A DNA stretch of 64,000 bases from an uncultured Marinobacter sp. (GTDB lineage Bacteria > Pseudomonadota > Gammaproteobacteria > Pseudomonadales > Oleiphilaceae): NCBI RefSeq assembly GCF_947259545.1, contig NZ_CAMYMK010000002.1, forward strand, positions 1,116,001-1,180,000. The letters are read 5' to 3'. Shown piece by piece: positions 12,322 to 21,357 of the stretch. Under the pieces are notes generated by a model. It ran no database searches, was not told the DNA's origin, and saw only the letters and a program-made list of their open reading frames with translations. How positions within the stretch are numbered: position 1 is the first letter of the stretch; each line of letters begins with the position of its first letter. The position numbers were made by a program, and so were the translations under genes.

Positions 12322-13445
12322 TCTGTTGCAGATTCCTTCAGGCGTTGGTAAATGGCCTGGCGTTTCTTCCAGGTGTCGTGGCACAAACGGATATCTTCGA
12401 GATAAGCGGGTAATTCGTTCATCAGCAGCGCCTGTGGGCCATCCACCAGGGCTTTCTCCGGCTTCGGGTGGAAGTCCACCAGCACCATATTGGCGCCGGC
12501 AACCACGCCCTGAGCGGTGGCGTGCATGACGTCGAGAATGCCGTCCGGAGATTTCTCACGGCTGCCCACGGAGTGGGACGGGTCCACGCACACCGGCATA
12601 CGGGTCAGACGCTTCACCGCCGGTACATGGGCAAAATCCACCATGTTGCGGTGGGGCTGGCCGGCCTCGGTTTTCATGCCCCGCAGGCAGAAAATGACAT
12701 TGGCGTTGCCTTCGCTGGCCAGATATTCCGCGGCGTTAAGGGATTCGTTCAGGGTGATGCCGAAGCCCCGTTTCAACAGTACCGGGTAAGTGCTCTGGCG
12801 ACCAATGGCTTTCAGCAACTCAAAGTTCTGAGTGTTGCGGGTACCCACCTGAAGCATCACCCCTGTGGGCCGACCCAGTTTCTCCAGGCAGGTGTCGATT
12901 TCCTCAATATGGCTCTCGTGGGTGATCTCCATGGCGATCACCTTGATGCCATGCTTACCCGCCTTCTCGAATACCCAGGGCAGACAGCCCTTGCCGTGTC
13001 CCTGGAAGGAATAGGGGTTGGTGCGCGGCTTGTACGCACCCATACGGGTGCAGACCTCGCCATGATCCTCCAGGGCCTGCATCATCATTTCCACGTGTTC
13101 GGGCACATCTACGGCGCACAGCCCGGCGAATATGTTCAGGTTGGACTGGCTGAACTCCACACCGTTGTAGGTAAAGCCGCTCTGACGTTTATCATCCCGG
13201 TGGCGACCCAGGATACGGTAGTCATCGGAGATACGGATGGCCCGCTCCACCGCCGGCAGCGCTTCAATTTCCTCTTTGTCGAGCGATTTGGTATCACCCA
13301 GCAGGTAGATCTCTGTCAGCCGCTGGCTGGCGCCCTGTACTTCATGAACCCGGACCGAAACACCGGGCAGGTTTTCCAGGAAATGCATGGTTTGCCGGTA
13401 GGCGTCACTGTCCAGTGCTGTATCGGGGTGGAGAATGGCTAGCAT
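12318..13445 (-). CDS. DAHP synthase-like aldolase, type I-beta, divergent
   Basis: 375 aa, related to 3-deoxy-7-phosphoheptulonate synthase of the Thermotoga-like I-beta class. An N-terminal ~95-residue ferredoxin/ACT-like regulatory domain is followed by a TIM-barrel domain. Conserved elements are GAYKPRTNPYSFQG, GTRNTQNFELL, LLKRGF and DPSHS. Departures are clear. The metal-cysteine motif GPC reads G-L-C (C110). CERG reads CLRG. The late metal-ligand glutamate (VEVHP in Thermotoga) is aspartate (VDFHP). The aspartate of DG(P/K)Q is kept. The enzyme may make DAHP with altered kinetics or act on another acceptor. It is co-transcribed with a phosphodiesterase and near transaldolase, which supplies erythrose-4-phosphate. 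Confidence 0.75.
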   Translation of the reverse strand: MLAILHPDTALDSDAYRQTMHFLENLPGVSVRVHEVQGASQRLTEIYLLGDTKSLDKEEIEALPAVERAIRISDDYRILGRHRDDKRQSGFTYNGVEFSQSNLNIFAGLCAVDVPEHVEMMMQALEDHGEVCTRMGAYKPRTNPYSFQGHGKGCLPWVFEKAGKHGIKVIAMEITHESHIEEIDTCLEKLGRPTGVMLQVGTRNTQNFELLKAIGRQSTYPVLLKRGFGITLNESLNAAEYLASEGNANVIFCLRGMKTEAGQPHRNMVDFAHVPAVKRLTRMPVCVDPSHSVGSREKSPDGILDVMHATAQGVVAGANMVLVDFHPKPEKALVDGPQALLMNELPAYLEDIRLCHDTWKKRQAIYQRLKESATE

Positions 13446-13462
13446 GTTGGCTCCTTTAACAG

Positions 13463-13909
13463 TCAGTCCGCGCCTTCCGCACGATGGCGAGCCTGCATGT
13501 ATTCGCGATGATTAAGATGCAGCAAATCGGCCATGCGGCGAATCAGGTGTTCCTCGTATTTGTCGATGCGGCCATCGGCAAACGCCACCCGCCAGATGCT
13601 CTCCAGCAGGGTCTGCTTGGCGGCCTGGTCCAGATGCTCATTGATCTGGCCAGTAAATTCGTACAGTGATGTTGCATCATCCGCGTGGCTGAGGGCATCC
13701 TGAAGGATCTCCCCGGCTTCTTCCCGGGTAACCTCGTGGGCCTTCACGGCGCAATCCACAATGGTTTGCAGTTCCCGCTCATCCTCGTTGTTATCAATGC
13801 GCGAGAGTTGAACCATCAGGGCGGTGGCCGCCACCGCCAGTGAGTGTCGGTCGGGCTCTTCCCTGGTTTCCTCAGTAGGGGCAAATAACTGCTTCAGACG
13901 TTCGATCAT
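13463..13909 (-). CDS. TerB-like helical domain protein
   Basis: A 148-aa, mostly helical, acidic protein. It resembles the tellurite-resistance TerB / DjlA N-terminal fold, with duplicated acidic segments SRIDNNEDERE and VAFADGRIDKYEE that can bind metal in this family. No ter operon is near, so tellurite resistance should not be inferred. It sits between tal and the DAHP-synthase-like gene on the same strand, 17 bases before the latter, so it is probably in one transcript. The cellular role of such lone TerB proteins is unknown. Confidence 0.75.
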   Translation of the reverse strand: MIERLKQLFAPTEETREEPDRHSLAVAATALMVQLSRIDNNEDERELQTIVDCAVKAHEVTREEAGEILQDALSHADDATSLYEFTGQINEHLDQAAKQTLLESIWRVAFADGRIDKYEEHLIRRMADLLHLNHREYMQARHRAEGAD

Positions 13910-13942
13910 GACCTGAAGAATACTCCTCTTAATGCACGCCTG

Positions 13943-14908
13943 TTACGCTGCCTTGGCCAGTTGCCTGACACGACCTTCCAGTTCGATCTGGTCGGCGGCG
14001 AAGCGGCGAATACCTTCGGCCAGCTTTTCGGTGGCCATGGCGTCTTCGTTGGATTCCCAGCGGAACAGGCGTTCGTCCATCGTGCCGAACCCATCGGAAC
14101 TGGCGGCGGTATCTGGTGATAGTTGGCGCTTCAGCGGCGCAGTATCATCTTGCAGCTCCTGCAACAAAGTGGGGCTGATGGTCAGGCGGTCACAGCCGGC
14201 CAGCATCTCGATCTCACCGAGGTTGCGGAAACTGGCGCCCATCACCACGGTCTTGAAACCGTTGGCCTTGTAGTAATTATAGATGCGGGACACAGACTGG
14301 ACGCCGGGATCTTCCGCCGCCGGGAAGCTGTCCCGGTCGCTGTGGGCCAGGTGCCAGTCGAGGATGCGGCCCACGAACGGCGAGATCAGGAAAGCGCCGG
14401 CATCGGCACAGGCAGCCGCCTGCACGAACGAGAACAGTAGTGTCAGGTTGCAATGAATGCCTTCTTTTTCCAGCTGCTCTGCCGCGCGAATACCTTCCCA
14501 GGTAGAGGCAACCTTGATCAACACCCGGCGGGTATCCACGCCTTGCTGCCGGTACAGGTCGATCAGCCGGCGAGCGCGAGCCAGAGTGGCGTCGGTATCG
14601 AACGACAAGCGTGCATCCACCTCAGTGGAGACCACACCGGGAATCAGTTGCAGAATCTCGCGACCGGCCTGTACGGCCAATGCATCCGTGGCGTAGGCCA
14701 ACTGCTCGGCGTCAGACCCGCCTTGTTGGCTGGCCATGGCAACGGCCTTGTCCAGCATGGGGCGATAGGCATCTGACGCAGCGGCTTTCAGCAGCAGGGA
14801 AGGGTTGGTGGTGGCATCCTCGGGGCGCCACTGGGCGATGGCATCCAGATCGCCGGTATCAGCCACCACGGTGGTCATGGCTTTCAGTTGTTCAAGCTTG
14901 CTGGTCAT
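13943..14908 (-). CDS. tal: Transaldolase
   Basis: Pentose phosphate enzyme moving a dihydroxyacetone unit between sedoheptulose-7-phosphate and glyceraldehyde-3-phosphate. It has 321 aa, the normal length for the TalB class. [12 protein letters not shown] near residue 32 and the Schiff-base segment [11 protein letters not shown], whose lysine is near residue 132, are conserved. [11 protein letters not shown] and [16 protein letters not shown] blocks follow. It begins a minus-strand group with terB-like, aldolase and phosphodiesterase genes. Transaldolase can yield erythrose-4-phosphate, a substrate for DAHP synthase further down. Confidence 0.96.
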   Translation of the reverse strand: MTSKLEQLKAMTTVVADTGDLDAIAQWRPEDATTNPSLLLKAAASDAYRPMLDKAVAMASQQGGSDAEQLAYATDALAVQAGREILQLIPGVVSTEVDARLSFDTDATLARARRLIDLYRQQGVDTRRVLIKVASTWEGIRAAEQLEKEGIHCNLTLLFSFVQAAACADAGAFLISPFVGRILDWHLAHSDRDSFPAAEDPGVQSVSRIYNYYKANGFKTVVMGASFRNLGEIEMLAGCDRLTISPTLLQELQDDTAPLKRQLSPDTAASSDGFGTMDERLFRWESNEDAMATEKLAEGIRRFAADQIELEGRVRQLAKAA

Positions 14909-14996
14909 TCGTCGTCCTGTCGTCGTGTCTCAATTGTTTTCCCTACAATAACGGGCTGCTCTGACAGGAACAAGACAACAAAGCGTATAGGGTCGA

Positions 14997-16055
14997 TTAA
15001 GCAGACGCTATCGCGGGTTCCACGGGCTCCCGTACCCTGGCCAGGGCCTCTTCAATGACCTCCAGCCCGGCCCCCGGCTTATGGGCGTTCTCGCTGATGT
15101 AGCGGCGGAACTGGCGACCTCCGGGCTGCCCATGGAACAATCCCAGCAGGTGACGTGACATGTGTGTAAGGAACACGCCCCGCTCCAGTTCACTCTGGAT
15201 AAAGGGAAGCATGGCGCGCAGGGCATCGTGGCGGCTTTGCACCGGTGTCTGTTCGCCGAAGAACTCGGGATCAACGCCCGCCAATAACCAGGGATTGTGG
15301 TAGGCCTCGCGCCCCAGCATCACACCGTCCGTGTGTTCCAGATGTTGATGGCACTCCTCAAAGGTCTTGATGCCGCCGTTAATGATGATTTCCAGCTCCG
15401 GGTATTTCGCTTTCAGACGATACACCCAGTCGTATTTCAGCGGCGGAATGTCCCGGTTTTCCTTGGGGCTCAGGCCCTCCAGAATGGCAATACGGGCATG
15501 GACAATAAACGTTCGGCAACCGGCGGCAGCGACTTTTTCAATAAACTCGCAAAGATCGTCCCAGGATTCACGCCCGTCAATGCCAATACGGTGCTTGACC
15601 GTCACCGGCAGGCCGGTGGCGCCGATCATCGCCCGTACGCCTTCCGCCACCTTGTCCGGATGCCCCATCAGGCAGGCGCCGATCATGTTGTTCTGCACCC
15701 GGTCACTGGGGCAGCCCACGTTCAGGTTTACTTCATCAAATCCATACTGTTCCGCCAGCGTCGCACAATGGGCCAGTTCACCGGCATCGCTGCCGCCCAG
15801 CTGCAGCGCCAGCGGATACTCCGCCTCGTCATGACGGAGAAAGCGGGCGGTATCGCCGTGAATCAGCGCACCCGTGGTCACCATTTCTGTGTAGAGGAGG
15901 GTGTGCCGGCTGAGCTGGCGCGCCAGGTAGCGGAAATGCGGGGTGGTCCAGTCCATCATGGGGGCCACGCAGAACTTCCGGGAGGGTCCGGAGCCGGTCC
16001 TCGCGTTCTTTTCCAGTGAAAGGTCCACGTTGTCTGTTGTGCTGTTTACCGTCAT
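14997..16055 (-). CDS. dusA: tRNA-dihydrouridine(20/20a) synthase DusA
   Basis: FMN-dependent reductase forming dihydrouridine in the D-loop of tRNA. It has 352 aa. The core starts at FCVAPMMDWT near residue 28; preceding residues are a poorly conserved tail, so the exact start is uncertain. The catalytic cysteine lies in NLNVGCPSDRVQ, and the FMN and tRNA-binding segments VKHRIGID and INGGIKT are visible. The insertion pattern and the PMMDWT signature favour DusA over DusB or DusC. It lies next to tal, as in Pseudomonas. Confidence 0.93.
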   Translation of the reverse strand: MTVNSTTDNVDLSLEKNARTGSGPSRKFCVAPMMDWTTPHFRYLARQLSRHTLLYTEMVTTGALIHGDTARFLRHDEAEYPLALQLGGSDAGELAHCATLAEQYGFDEVNLNVGCPSDRVQNNMIGACLMGHPDKVAEGVRAMIGATGLPVTVKHRIGIDGRESWDDLCEFIEKVAAAGCRTFIVHARIAILEGLSPKENRDIPPLKYDWVYRLKAKYPELEIIINGGIKTFEECHQHLEHTDGVMLGREAYHNPWLLAGVDPEFFGEQTPVQSRHDALRAMLPFIQSELERGVFLTHMSRHLLGLFHGQPGGRQFRRYISENAHKPGAGLEVIEEALARVREPVEPAIASA

Positions 16056-16207
16056 TGACTGCCCAATCTGAATCTATCCGTCATCTGCCGTTGTGATCTA
16101 CGGAGCAATTGAAAATCGGGATGATTGTATCAGGAAAGCGGGCCCGCTCGCCGTAAGGCTTTTGCGAAATGTTTCTGGTGGCTTCAGGTGGTGAGCTGGC
16201 GTCGAAG

Positions 16208-17269
16208 CTAAGAGTTATTGCGTCGCCACATTCGCGGAGCCAATCCCGTCCAGCTCTTGAAAGCCCGGGTAAAGTTCGCTGGATCGGCATAACCGAGCAG
16301 TTCACTTATGCTCTGAACTTCCATCCCGGACGTCGCTAACAAGTGGCAACTGTCGCGCCGCCGGACATCATCCAGCAGTTGCTTATAGCTCAGCCCCTGC
16401 TCATACAGCCGTCGGCGCAACGTTCTGGGTGTCAGGCACAGGTTATCGGCCAGTTGCTCGGGAGAGGGGTAACCATTCTGGTCCAGCACCAAATGGGCGC
16501 GAACCTGGCGGGCAATGTCGTTGTCGGTCTCTGTGAGAGCGCTTTCGCGCTCACAATGCGCCAGTGCCTGTGCCAAGCCTTCCGGGTTAGCGGTTGGCAA
16601 GGGTTCATCCAGCCAGGAGCTGTCACCATCCAGCACCAAACCAGCGCGGGGCATGTTGAACCTGACGCCGGGCACCTGCTGCTGCCGGTTGCGATAGCCT
16701 TCTGGTTCTGGTCCGCATAGCCAGATTTCCCGTTTATTGGGCAGCATGGGCAACACGAATTCCATGCCGCGAATCATGCTGGTCAGAATGGAGCTGAACA
16801 TCATCTCTCTGAGGGAGGGCGGGATGGGAACTTCCGGTTCGATCTCGAAGAACAGGTTGTTCTCGGACTCATTCACTGTCATCAGGGTTCCGCGCCCGCG
16901 CAAGTGCCAGAAACGCTCCAGAATTGAGATGGCATCACGCGGGGTTGGGGCGCACATCAGAGCGTATCCCAGGTTGCCGTGGGCAGTCAGCGGCAAGCGC
17001 AAGCCGGTATCGAAGCCCAGTGCGGTGTCGCCAATCGCAGCGTGAACCGCCTCGAAAAGCTGCAAGGTTTGCAGATAAGAGATTCGTCCCGCGGGATCGT
17101 CCAGAATCTCCGCCGAGATTCCTGCGCGCTGCAATATCTCGCTGCGGCTTGCGCCAAGCGCCACTGCTGATACGACAAACATACGAGGATAGGTGACGGG
17201 TTGGTTGGGCTGCCGCGTCCAGTTAGGCAGCCCGGAATGCGCGGTTGTATGTCGTGATTCGTTGAGCAT
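16208..17269 (-). CDS. AraC-family transcriptional regulator with arabinose-binding-like domain
   Basis: About 353 aa from ATG 17269; an in-frame ATG at 17305 is possible, but I see a ribosome site (GGTGG) only before 17269. The N-terminal ~200 residues resemble the ligand-sensing domain of OruR/ArgR-type AraC proteins. The C-terminal ~100 residues form two helix-turn-helix motifs, with PEQLADNLCLTPRTLRRRLYEQG and ISELLGYADPANFTRAFKSWTG. It is divergent from the MAPEG gene, 190 bases apart, so that gene is a candidate target. The inducer is unknown. Confidence 0.85.
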   Translation of the reverse strand: MLNESRHTTAHSGLPNWTRQPNQPVTYPRMFVVSAVALGASRSEILQRAGISAEILDDPAGRISYLQTLQLFEAVHAAIGDTALGFDTGLRLPLTAHGNLGYALMCAPTPRDAISILERFWHLRGRGTLMTVNESENNLFFEIEPEVPIPPSLREMMFSSILTSMIRGMEFVLPMLPNKREIWLCGPEPEGYRNRQQQVPGVRFNMPRAGLVLDGDSSWLDEPLPTANPEGLAQALAHCERESALTETDNDIARQVRAHLVLDQNGYPSPEQLADNLCLTPRTLRRRLYEQGLSYKQLLDDVRRRDSCHLLATSGMEVQSISELLGYADPANFTRAFKSWTGLAPRMWRRNNS

Positions 17270-17460
17270 TGGCCACCAATGACAAGTGCATTGTCCGCCA
17301 AACATCTCACGGGGGTGGCAATCTGACCAGTACTCTGTGGGCCATTTTACAAGAAAAACCGTATACCGGGGGAAGTGACCAAATACGGGTGGGATAACGA
17401 CCCGGTCAACGAACCATGAAAGGGCAATGCCCGATTAAAACCGATGAAAAGGAAGGATAG

Positions 17461-17868
17461 ATGACCGCTTATACCGCAGTGTTGCTTTATGCCGGATGGA
17501 TGTTGCTCCTGGCGCTGATTTACGCCGTTCCCCGTGTGCCGCAGGCATTGACTGGCGCAAAACCCATCGACAGTTGGGAACGTAACAAGCAGCCGATTGA
17601 TGCACCAATTCTGCAGCGCGCCAAGGCTGCGCACCTGAACTGTGTCGAGAATTTCGCGGTGTTCGCGTCGGTTGTGGTTGTTGCTGGCTTGATGGATCGC
17701 CTGGACGTGGTGAATACCTTGGCAGCCTTTGTTCTTTACGCACGAATTGCTCAAAGCCTGGTGCATATCAGTGGCATATCGTTTGTGCAGATACTGCTGA
17801 GGGCGACTTTCTATCTTATCCAGATCGTGTTGGTGTTGATGATGGTCTACGGTCTGCTATTCAGCTGA
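17461..17868 (+). CDS. MAPEG family membrane protein
   Basis: 135 aa with four hydrophobic helices (about 6-25, 58-78, 83-102, 112-132). It matches the membrane-associated eicosanoid/glutathione metabolism (MAPEG) fold; the signature RAKAAHLNCVENFAVFA contains the R/H/N/E pattern of the family. Bacterial members may bind glutathione, but their substrates are mostly unknown. AAGGAAGG (17450-17457) gives a strong ribosome site before ATG 17461. It is divergent from the AraC regulator at 17269. Confidence 0.87.
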   Translation: MTAYTAVLLYAGWMLLLALIYAVPRVPQALTGAKPIDSWERNKQPIDAPILQRAKAAHLNCVENFAVFASVVVVAGLMDRLDVVNTLAAFVLYARIAQSLVHISGISFVQILLRATFYLIQIVLVLMMVYGLLFS

Positions 17869-17874
17869 AGTAGT

Positions 17875-17952
17875 CCCCCACCTTGATCTCGGACAAGGTA
17901 TCCGGATGCCCTACTTGGTACTCTGACGGTAACGACGCGTCCAGGTGGGGGG
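17875..17952 (+). promoter_or_regulatory. Inverted repeat that could mask the hemerythrin ribosome site
   Basis: CCCCCACCT at 17875-17883 is exactly complementary to AGGTGGGGG at 17943-17951. The second arm covers the only Shine-Dalgarno-like sequence of the hemerythrin gene, 8 bases before its ATG at 17960. The 59 bases between the arms could fold otherwise. This suggests a translation-control structure; no known riboswitch class is recognised. Confidence 0.4.
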
Positions 17953-17959
17953 CTTCTCC

Positions 17960-18544
17960 ATGTCGGATCATAAGGCGGACCCCGCTGGGTTCGATCCTTT
18001 CCCATGGGATCGGAATTTCGAGACCGGAATTGAGTTGATTGACCAGCAACACCAGGTGTTGGTCGATATTCTGAACCGGCTCGCCCAGCACTTTGTCGCG
18101 AGTGGTGCCAGCGTGGATTGCAGTCAGATTCTTGATGAACTGCTGTCCTACGCCGCGTTTCATTTCAAATCGGAAGAAGCTATCTGGCGTGAAGGGCTGG
18201 ATACCGAAGAGGCTGTCCGCAATCACCACGACAGCCATCAGCTCTTTTTCGCTCAGATTCAGATTTTCAGGGGCAGCGAGGCCTCTCAAGAGCGGGTACT
18301 TGCGGACATATACGACTATCTTGCCCGTTGGCTGGCTTTCCACATTCTTGAATCTGATCGTCGTATGGCACTGACAGTTCAGGAGTTGAAGCGCGGCAGT
18401 ACCCTGGACGAGGCAAGGCGTGCGGTGGACGATCAATTGAGTGGCCAGGTGTCGGTCACCGTGTCTGCATTGTTGGAAAAGTACGCCATCCTGTCCGCCC
18501 GTGTTGTCCGGTCAATCAGGGATACCCATCGCGATTGGCCTTGA
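17960..18544 (+). CDS. Bacteriohemerythrin-like oxygen-binding protein
   Basis: 194 aa from ATG 17960. The first ~140 residues form a hemerythrin domain with the expected di-iron ligands: histidine in LIDQQHQVLV, AAFHFKSEE (H and E), a RNHHDSHQLF segment (H..H) and LAFHILESD (H and D). It would bind O2 reversibly at a non-haem di-iron centre. The C-terminal ~45 residues (SVTVSALLEKYAILSARVV) are an extra helical tail with no output domain visible. Possible roles are oxygen storage, delivery or sensing. An upstream in-frame GTG at 17945 is inside the hairpin arm and less likely. Confidence 0.87.
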   Translation: MSDHKADPAGFDPFPWDRNFETGIELIDQQHQVLVDILNRLAQHFVASGASVDCSQILDELLSYAAFHFKSEEAIWREGLDTEEAVRNHHDSHQLFFAQIQIFRGSEASQERVLADIYDYLARWLAFHILESDRRMALTVQELKRGSTLDEARRAVDDQLSGQVSVTVSALLEKYAILSARVVRSIRDTHRDWP

Positions 18545-18615
18545 TGGACAGCCACGAAACGGGCTTGTTCCTGAGATCATCCTGATCTGACAAAAACGAA
18601 CTCCAAGGATTCCCC

Positions 18616-19386
18616 GTGAAAGAATGTATTTTTATTACCGGTGCCGCAGCCGGCATCGGCCGCGAAACTGCGCTTCTGTTTGCTTCCAAGGGGTGGTTTG
18701 TTGGTGCCGCGGACCGGGATGAGGCGGCGCTGGAAGCACTTCAGAAGGAGCTCGGTGAAGGCCGCTGCAGCATCCATGTGATGGATGTGGTGGATGAGGT
18801 GTCGGTGAAAAAGGCGCTGGCGGATTTCACCGAGCATACCGGCGGTCAGCTACGTTTGTTGCACAACAATGCGGGCATTCTGAAGGTAGGGCCGTTCGAG
18901 GAAATCGGTATGGCGGCGCATCGGGCTATTGTTGAGGTTAATGTAATCGGGCTGATGACGGTCTTGCATGCCGCGTTTCCGTACCTGAAAGCGACGCCCG
19001 ATGCCCAGGTGGTGAATATGAGTTCGGCATCTGCCGCCTATGGGATTCCGGATTTTGCTTCCTACTCAGCCAGCAAGCATGCGGTGCGGGCGATGACGGA
19101 GGCATTGGATATTGAGTGGGAGCCGCACGGTATCCGTGTGGGCGATCTGATGCCGCCGTTTGTGAACACCGGGATGGTGCAGCAGAATGAGCAGGGCTCG
19201 CGGCTGTTCGAACGTCTCGGCGTGAATCTGACACCGGATGTGGTGGCTTCCCAGGTGTGGGCTCAGGTGGAACAGCCGCGCCTGCACCGGCCGATCTCCA
19301 TGCAGTTCAGGGCCCTGTGGCCCATTGCCAAGTCCGCGCCGGCGTCGGTTACCCGTGGTGTGTTGAGAAAGCTGTGGCGCCAATAG
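18616..19386 (+). CDS. SDR family oxidoreductase
   Basis: Classical short-chain dehydrogenase of 256 aa starting at GTG 18616. The coenzyme motif TGAAAGIGRETA lies at residues 7-18. NNAG (HNNAGILKVGPF) follows near residue 82, then catalytic Ser in MSSASAAYG and Y-x3-K in YSASKHAVRA. The charged residue after the second strand (AADRDE) favours NAD(H). Substrate is unknown. It stands alone between the hemerythrin and AEC transporter genes on the same strand. Confidence 0.88.
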   Translation: MKECIFITGAAAGIGRETALLFASKGWFVGAADRDEAALEALQKELGEGRCSIHVMDVVDEVSVKKALADFTEHTGGQLRLLHNNAGILKVGPFEEIGMAAHRAIVEVNVIGLMTVLHAAFPYLKATPDAQVVNMSSASAAYGIPDFASYSASKHAVRAMTEALDIEWEPHGIRVGDLMPPFVNTGMVQQNEQGSRLFERLGVNLTPDVVASQVWAQVEQPRLHRPISMQFRALWPIAKSAPASVTRGVLRKLWRQ

Positions 19387-19468
19387 GGCGCGCCGGGTCA
19401 AGACGCTAGCCTGCTAACTTTGTTATCCTTTCGGGCCTTGTATGAGTGGGGTTCGGGAGTAAGTCGAC

Positions 19469-20383
19469 ATGCCGGTGATGGTCCAGGCGCTGGTGCCTGT
19501 GTTTGCGTTGATTGTGATGGGGCACCTGTTCAGGCGCTGGGACTTCCCCGGTGAAGGCTTCTGGATGCAGGCGGAGCGTTTTACCTACTATGCGCTGTTT
19601 CCCGCCATGCTGGTCTACAAACTGGGCCAGGCGCGCTTGCCCGCCTCTGCCTATGGCGACATCCTGCTATTGATCGTGGCCATGCTGCTGGTGATGACCC
19701 TGGTGCTGGCGTTGCTGCAGTGGATCTGGCGCTGGCCCGGGCCGGTGTTTTCTTCTGTTTTCCAGGGCGGTATCCGTTTCAATTCTTACGTGGGCCTGGC
19801 GGCGGCCGGCATGCTTCTGGGTGACGAGGGGTTGTCGTTGATTGCCATTGCCGTGGCGGTCAAGGTGCCACTGCTCAACCTGCTTTGCATCCTGATGTTT
19901 TCGCTGGCGGCGGGGCAGGGGCCGCTCCGGTTTCGACCGGTTTTGAAGGCGATCGTCACCAATCCGCTGATTGTGGGTTCGGTCATCGGTGTGATCTGGA
20001 GCTATTTCCAGATTGGATTCCATCCTTTGATTGCCGGTATTCTGGCGCCATTGAGCGACCTGGCGTTGCCCATGGGGCTGATGACGGTAGGCGCTGGCTT
20101 GCAGCTGAAGGCGTTGCGGGGTGCCTCGACGCCATTCCTGGTATCGTCGGTGGCCAAGCTGGTGGCGTTTCCGCTGATTACCGCCGGGCTGGCACTGTTG
20201 CTGGGGCTGGACGGCATGCTGGTGCAGGTGGCGGTGTTGCTGGCGGCGCTCCCCACTGCAACCTCATCCTACATACTGGCGCGCCAGCTCGGTGGTGACG
20301 CGCCCCTGATGGCCGGCATCATCAGCGGACAGACATTGCTGGCCATGATCTCGATTCCGTTGTTACTGGGCATTCTCTGGTAA
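19469..20383 (+). CDS. AEC family transporter (auxin-efflux-carrier type)
   Basis: 304 aa with about ten hydrophobic segments, typical of bacterial AEC/MdcF-like permeases that move small organic acids. Family features are GGIRFNSYVGLAAA and the late segment PTATSSYILARQLGGDA. The substrate cannot be read from sequence. Its 3' end overlaps the convergent znuA by 21 bases (20363-20383). Confidence 0.85.
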   Translation: MPVMVQALVPVFALIVMGHLFRRWDFPGEGFWMQAERFTYYALFPAMLVYKLGQARLPASAYGDILLLIVAMLLVMTLVLALLQWIWRWPGPVFSSVFQGGIRFNSYVGLAAAGMLLGDEGLSLIAIAVAVKVPLLNLLCILMFSLAAGQGPLRFRPVLKAIVTNPLIVGSVIGVIWSYFQIGFHPLIAGILAPLSDLALPMGLMTVGAGLQLKALRGASTPFLVSSVAKLVAFPLITAGLALLLGLDGMLVQVAVLLAALPTATSSYILARQLGGDAPLMAGIISGQTLLAMISIPLLLGILW

Positions 20384-21331
20384 GCACGTCAGCGCGGCAT
20401 CGGCAATGCCCCGGAGAAAGTTAACATACCCGTCCCGATTGGATTCGATCTCTGTGGCCAACGGGTCCCAGGTGCTGAAGGTGATGTCCAGTCCCTCGGT
20501 GATGGATCGCCACCACTGGCGGTTAAACTGGGGTTCGGTCAGCAGGCAGGGCTGGTTGGCCTTGCGCAGTTTGTCCTGCACTTCGGCGATGTGCCGGGCG
20601 CCCGGGGACAGTTCGGGATTCAGGGTGAGAATGCCGTTCAGCTTCAGATTGAAGTGGCCGGCGTAGCGCGTGAAGGCATCGTGATAGGCGAACAGGCTGA
20701 TGTCGGCCAGTGGCTCAAGGCGGTGTTGAATGTCTTCTTCAGCCTCTAGCAGCGTCCTTTCGAATTGCGCCAGGTTGGCGTCCAGGGCCTGTGTGTCGGC
20801 GCCTTCCAGTTGTGACAGCGCCTGGTGGATGGCTTTTGCCATCTCCAGGGCCAGTACCGGATCCAGCCAGATATGAGGGTCTTCGCCTGCGCCATGATCA
20901 TGGCCGTGTGTGTCGTGGCCAGGTTCGTCGTGGTCGCCGTCATGATGATCGTCTCCGTGGTCATCATGGTGCAGGTCGGTGTCGTCGGCCCGAGGCACGT
21001 CATCTCCATGCATCAGCGACACTGTGCGTTTCCTGAATTCCTCACCGCCCAGCAGCCGGGACAGGAAAGTTTCCATTTCCGGGCCTACCCAGAAGATCAC
21101 GTCTGAGTTTTCAAGTGCCCGGCGCTGTGACGGGCGCATGGTGTAGTTGTGGGGGCTGGAGCCTGCCGGAACCAGGCTGGTGACGTCGACATCGTCCGGT
21201 GCGACGGCTTTGACCAGAAGTTCCACCGGCTTGATGGAGGTGACGACGTTGGTGGCGGCCAGTGCTGAAAGCGGGCTCAGCAGCGCCGCCAGTCCCAGCA
21301 TGGCAATGCTGGCTTGTGATGCGTTGGGCAT
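20363..21331 (-). CDS. znuA: Zinc ABC transporter substrate-binding protein
   Basis: Periplasmic zinc receptor of 322 aa. A signal peptide ends near residue 26 (LSALAA-TNVV). Zinc-ligand histidines are likely H61 in SSPHNYTM, H153 in DPHIWLDP and the His in FAYHDAFTRY. Between residues 120 and 147 is a His/Asp-rich loop (HHDDHGDDHH...), typical of ZnuA and thought to help capture zinc. Genes for the permease, ATPase and Zur are not beside it, so znuCB must be elsewhere. A Zur-like palindrome lies 33 bases upstream of its start. It is divergent from gltX. Confidence 0.94.
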   Translation of the reverse strand: MPNASQASIAMLGLAALLSPLSALAATNVVTSIKPVELLVKAVAPDDVDVTSLVPAGSSPHNYTMRPSQRRALENSDVIFWVGPEMETFLSRLLGGEEFRKRTVSLMHGDDVPRADDTDLHHDDHGDDHHDGDHDEPGHDTHGHDHGAGEDPHIWLDPVLALEMAKAIHQALSQLEGADTQALDANLAQFERTLLEAEEDIQHRLEPLADISLFAYHDAFTRYAGHFNLKLNGILTLNPELSPGARHIAEVQDKLRKANQPCLLTEPQFNRQWWRSITEGLDITFSTWDPLATEIESNRDGYVNFLRGIADAALTCLPENAQ

Positions 21332-21357
21332 GGTGATGTCGTGCTCTGATACAGGAT

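Noticed and set aside
13463..13909. Tellurite-resistance gene
   Set aside because: Only a lone TerB-like fold is present, without any other ter genes, so resistance is not supported.
16081..16305. Possible 74-aa gene downstream of dusA
   Set aside because: Overlaps the helix-turn-helix end of the AraC gene in another frame; composition is not protein-like.
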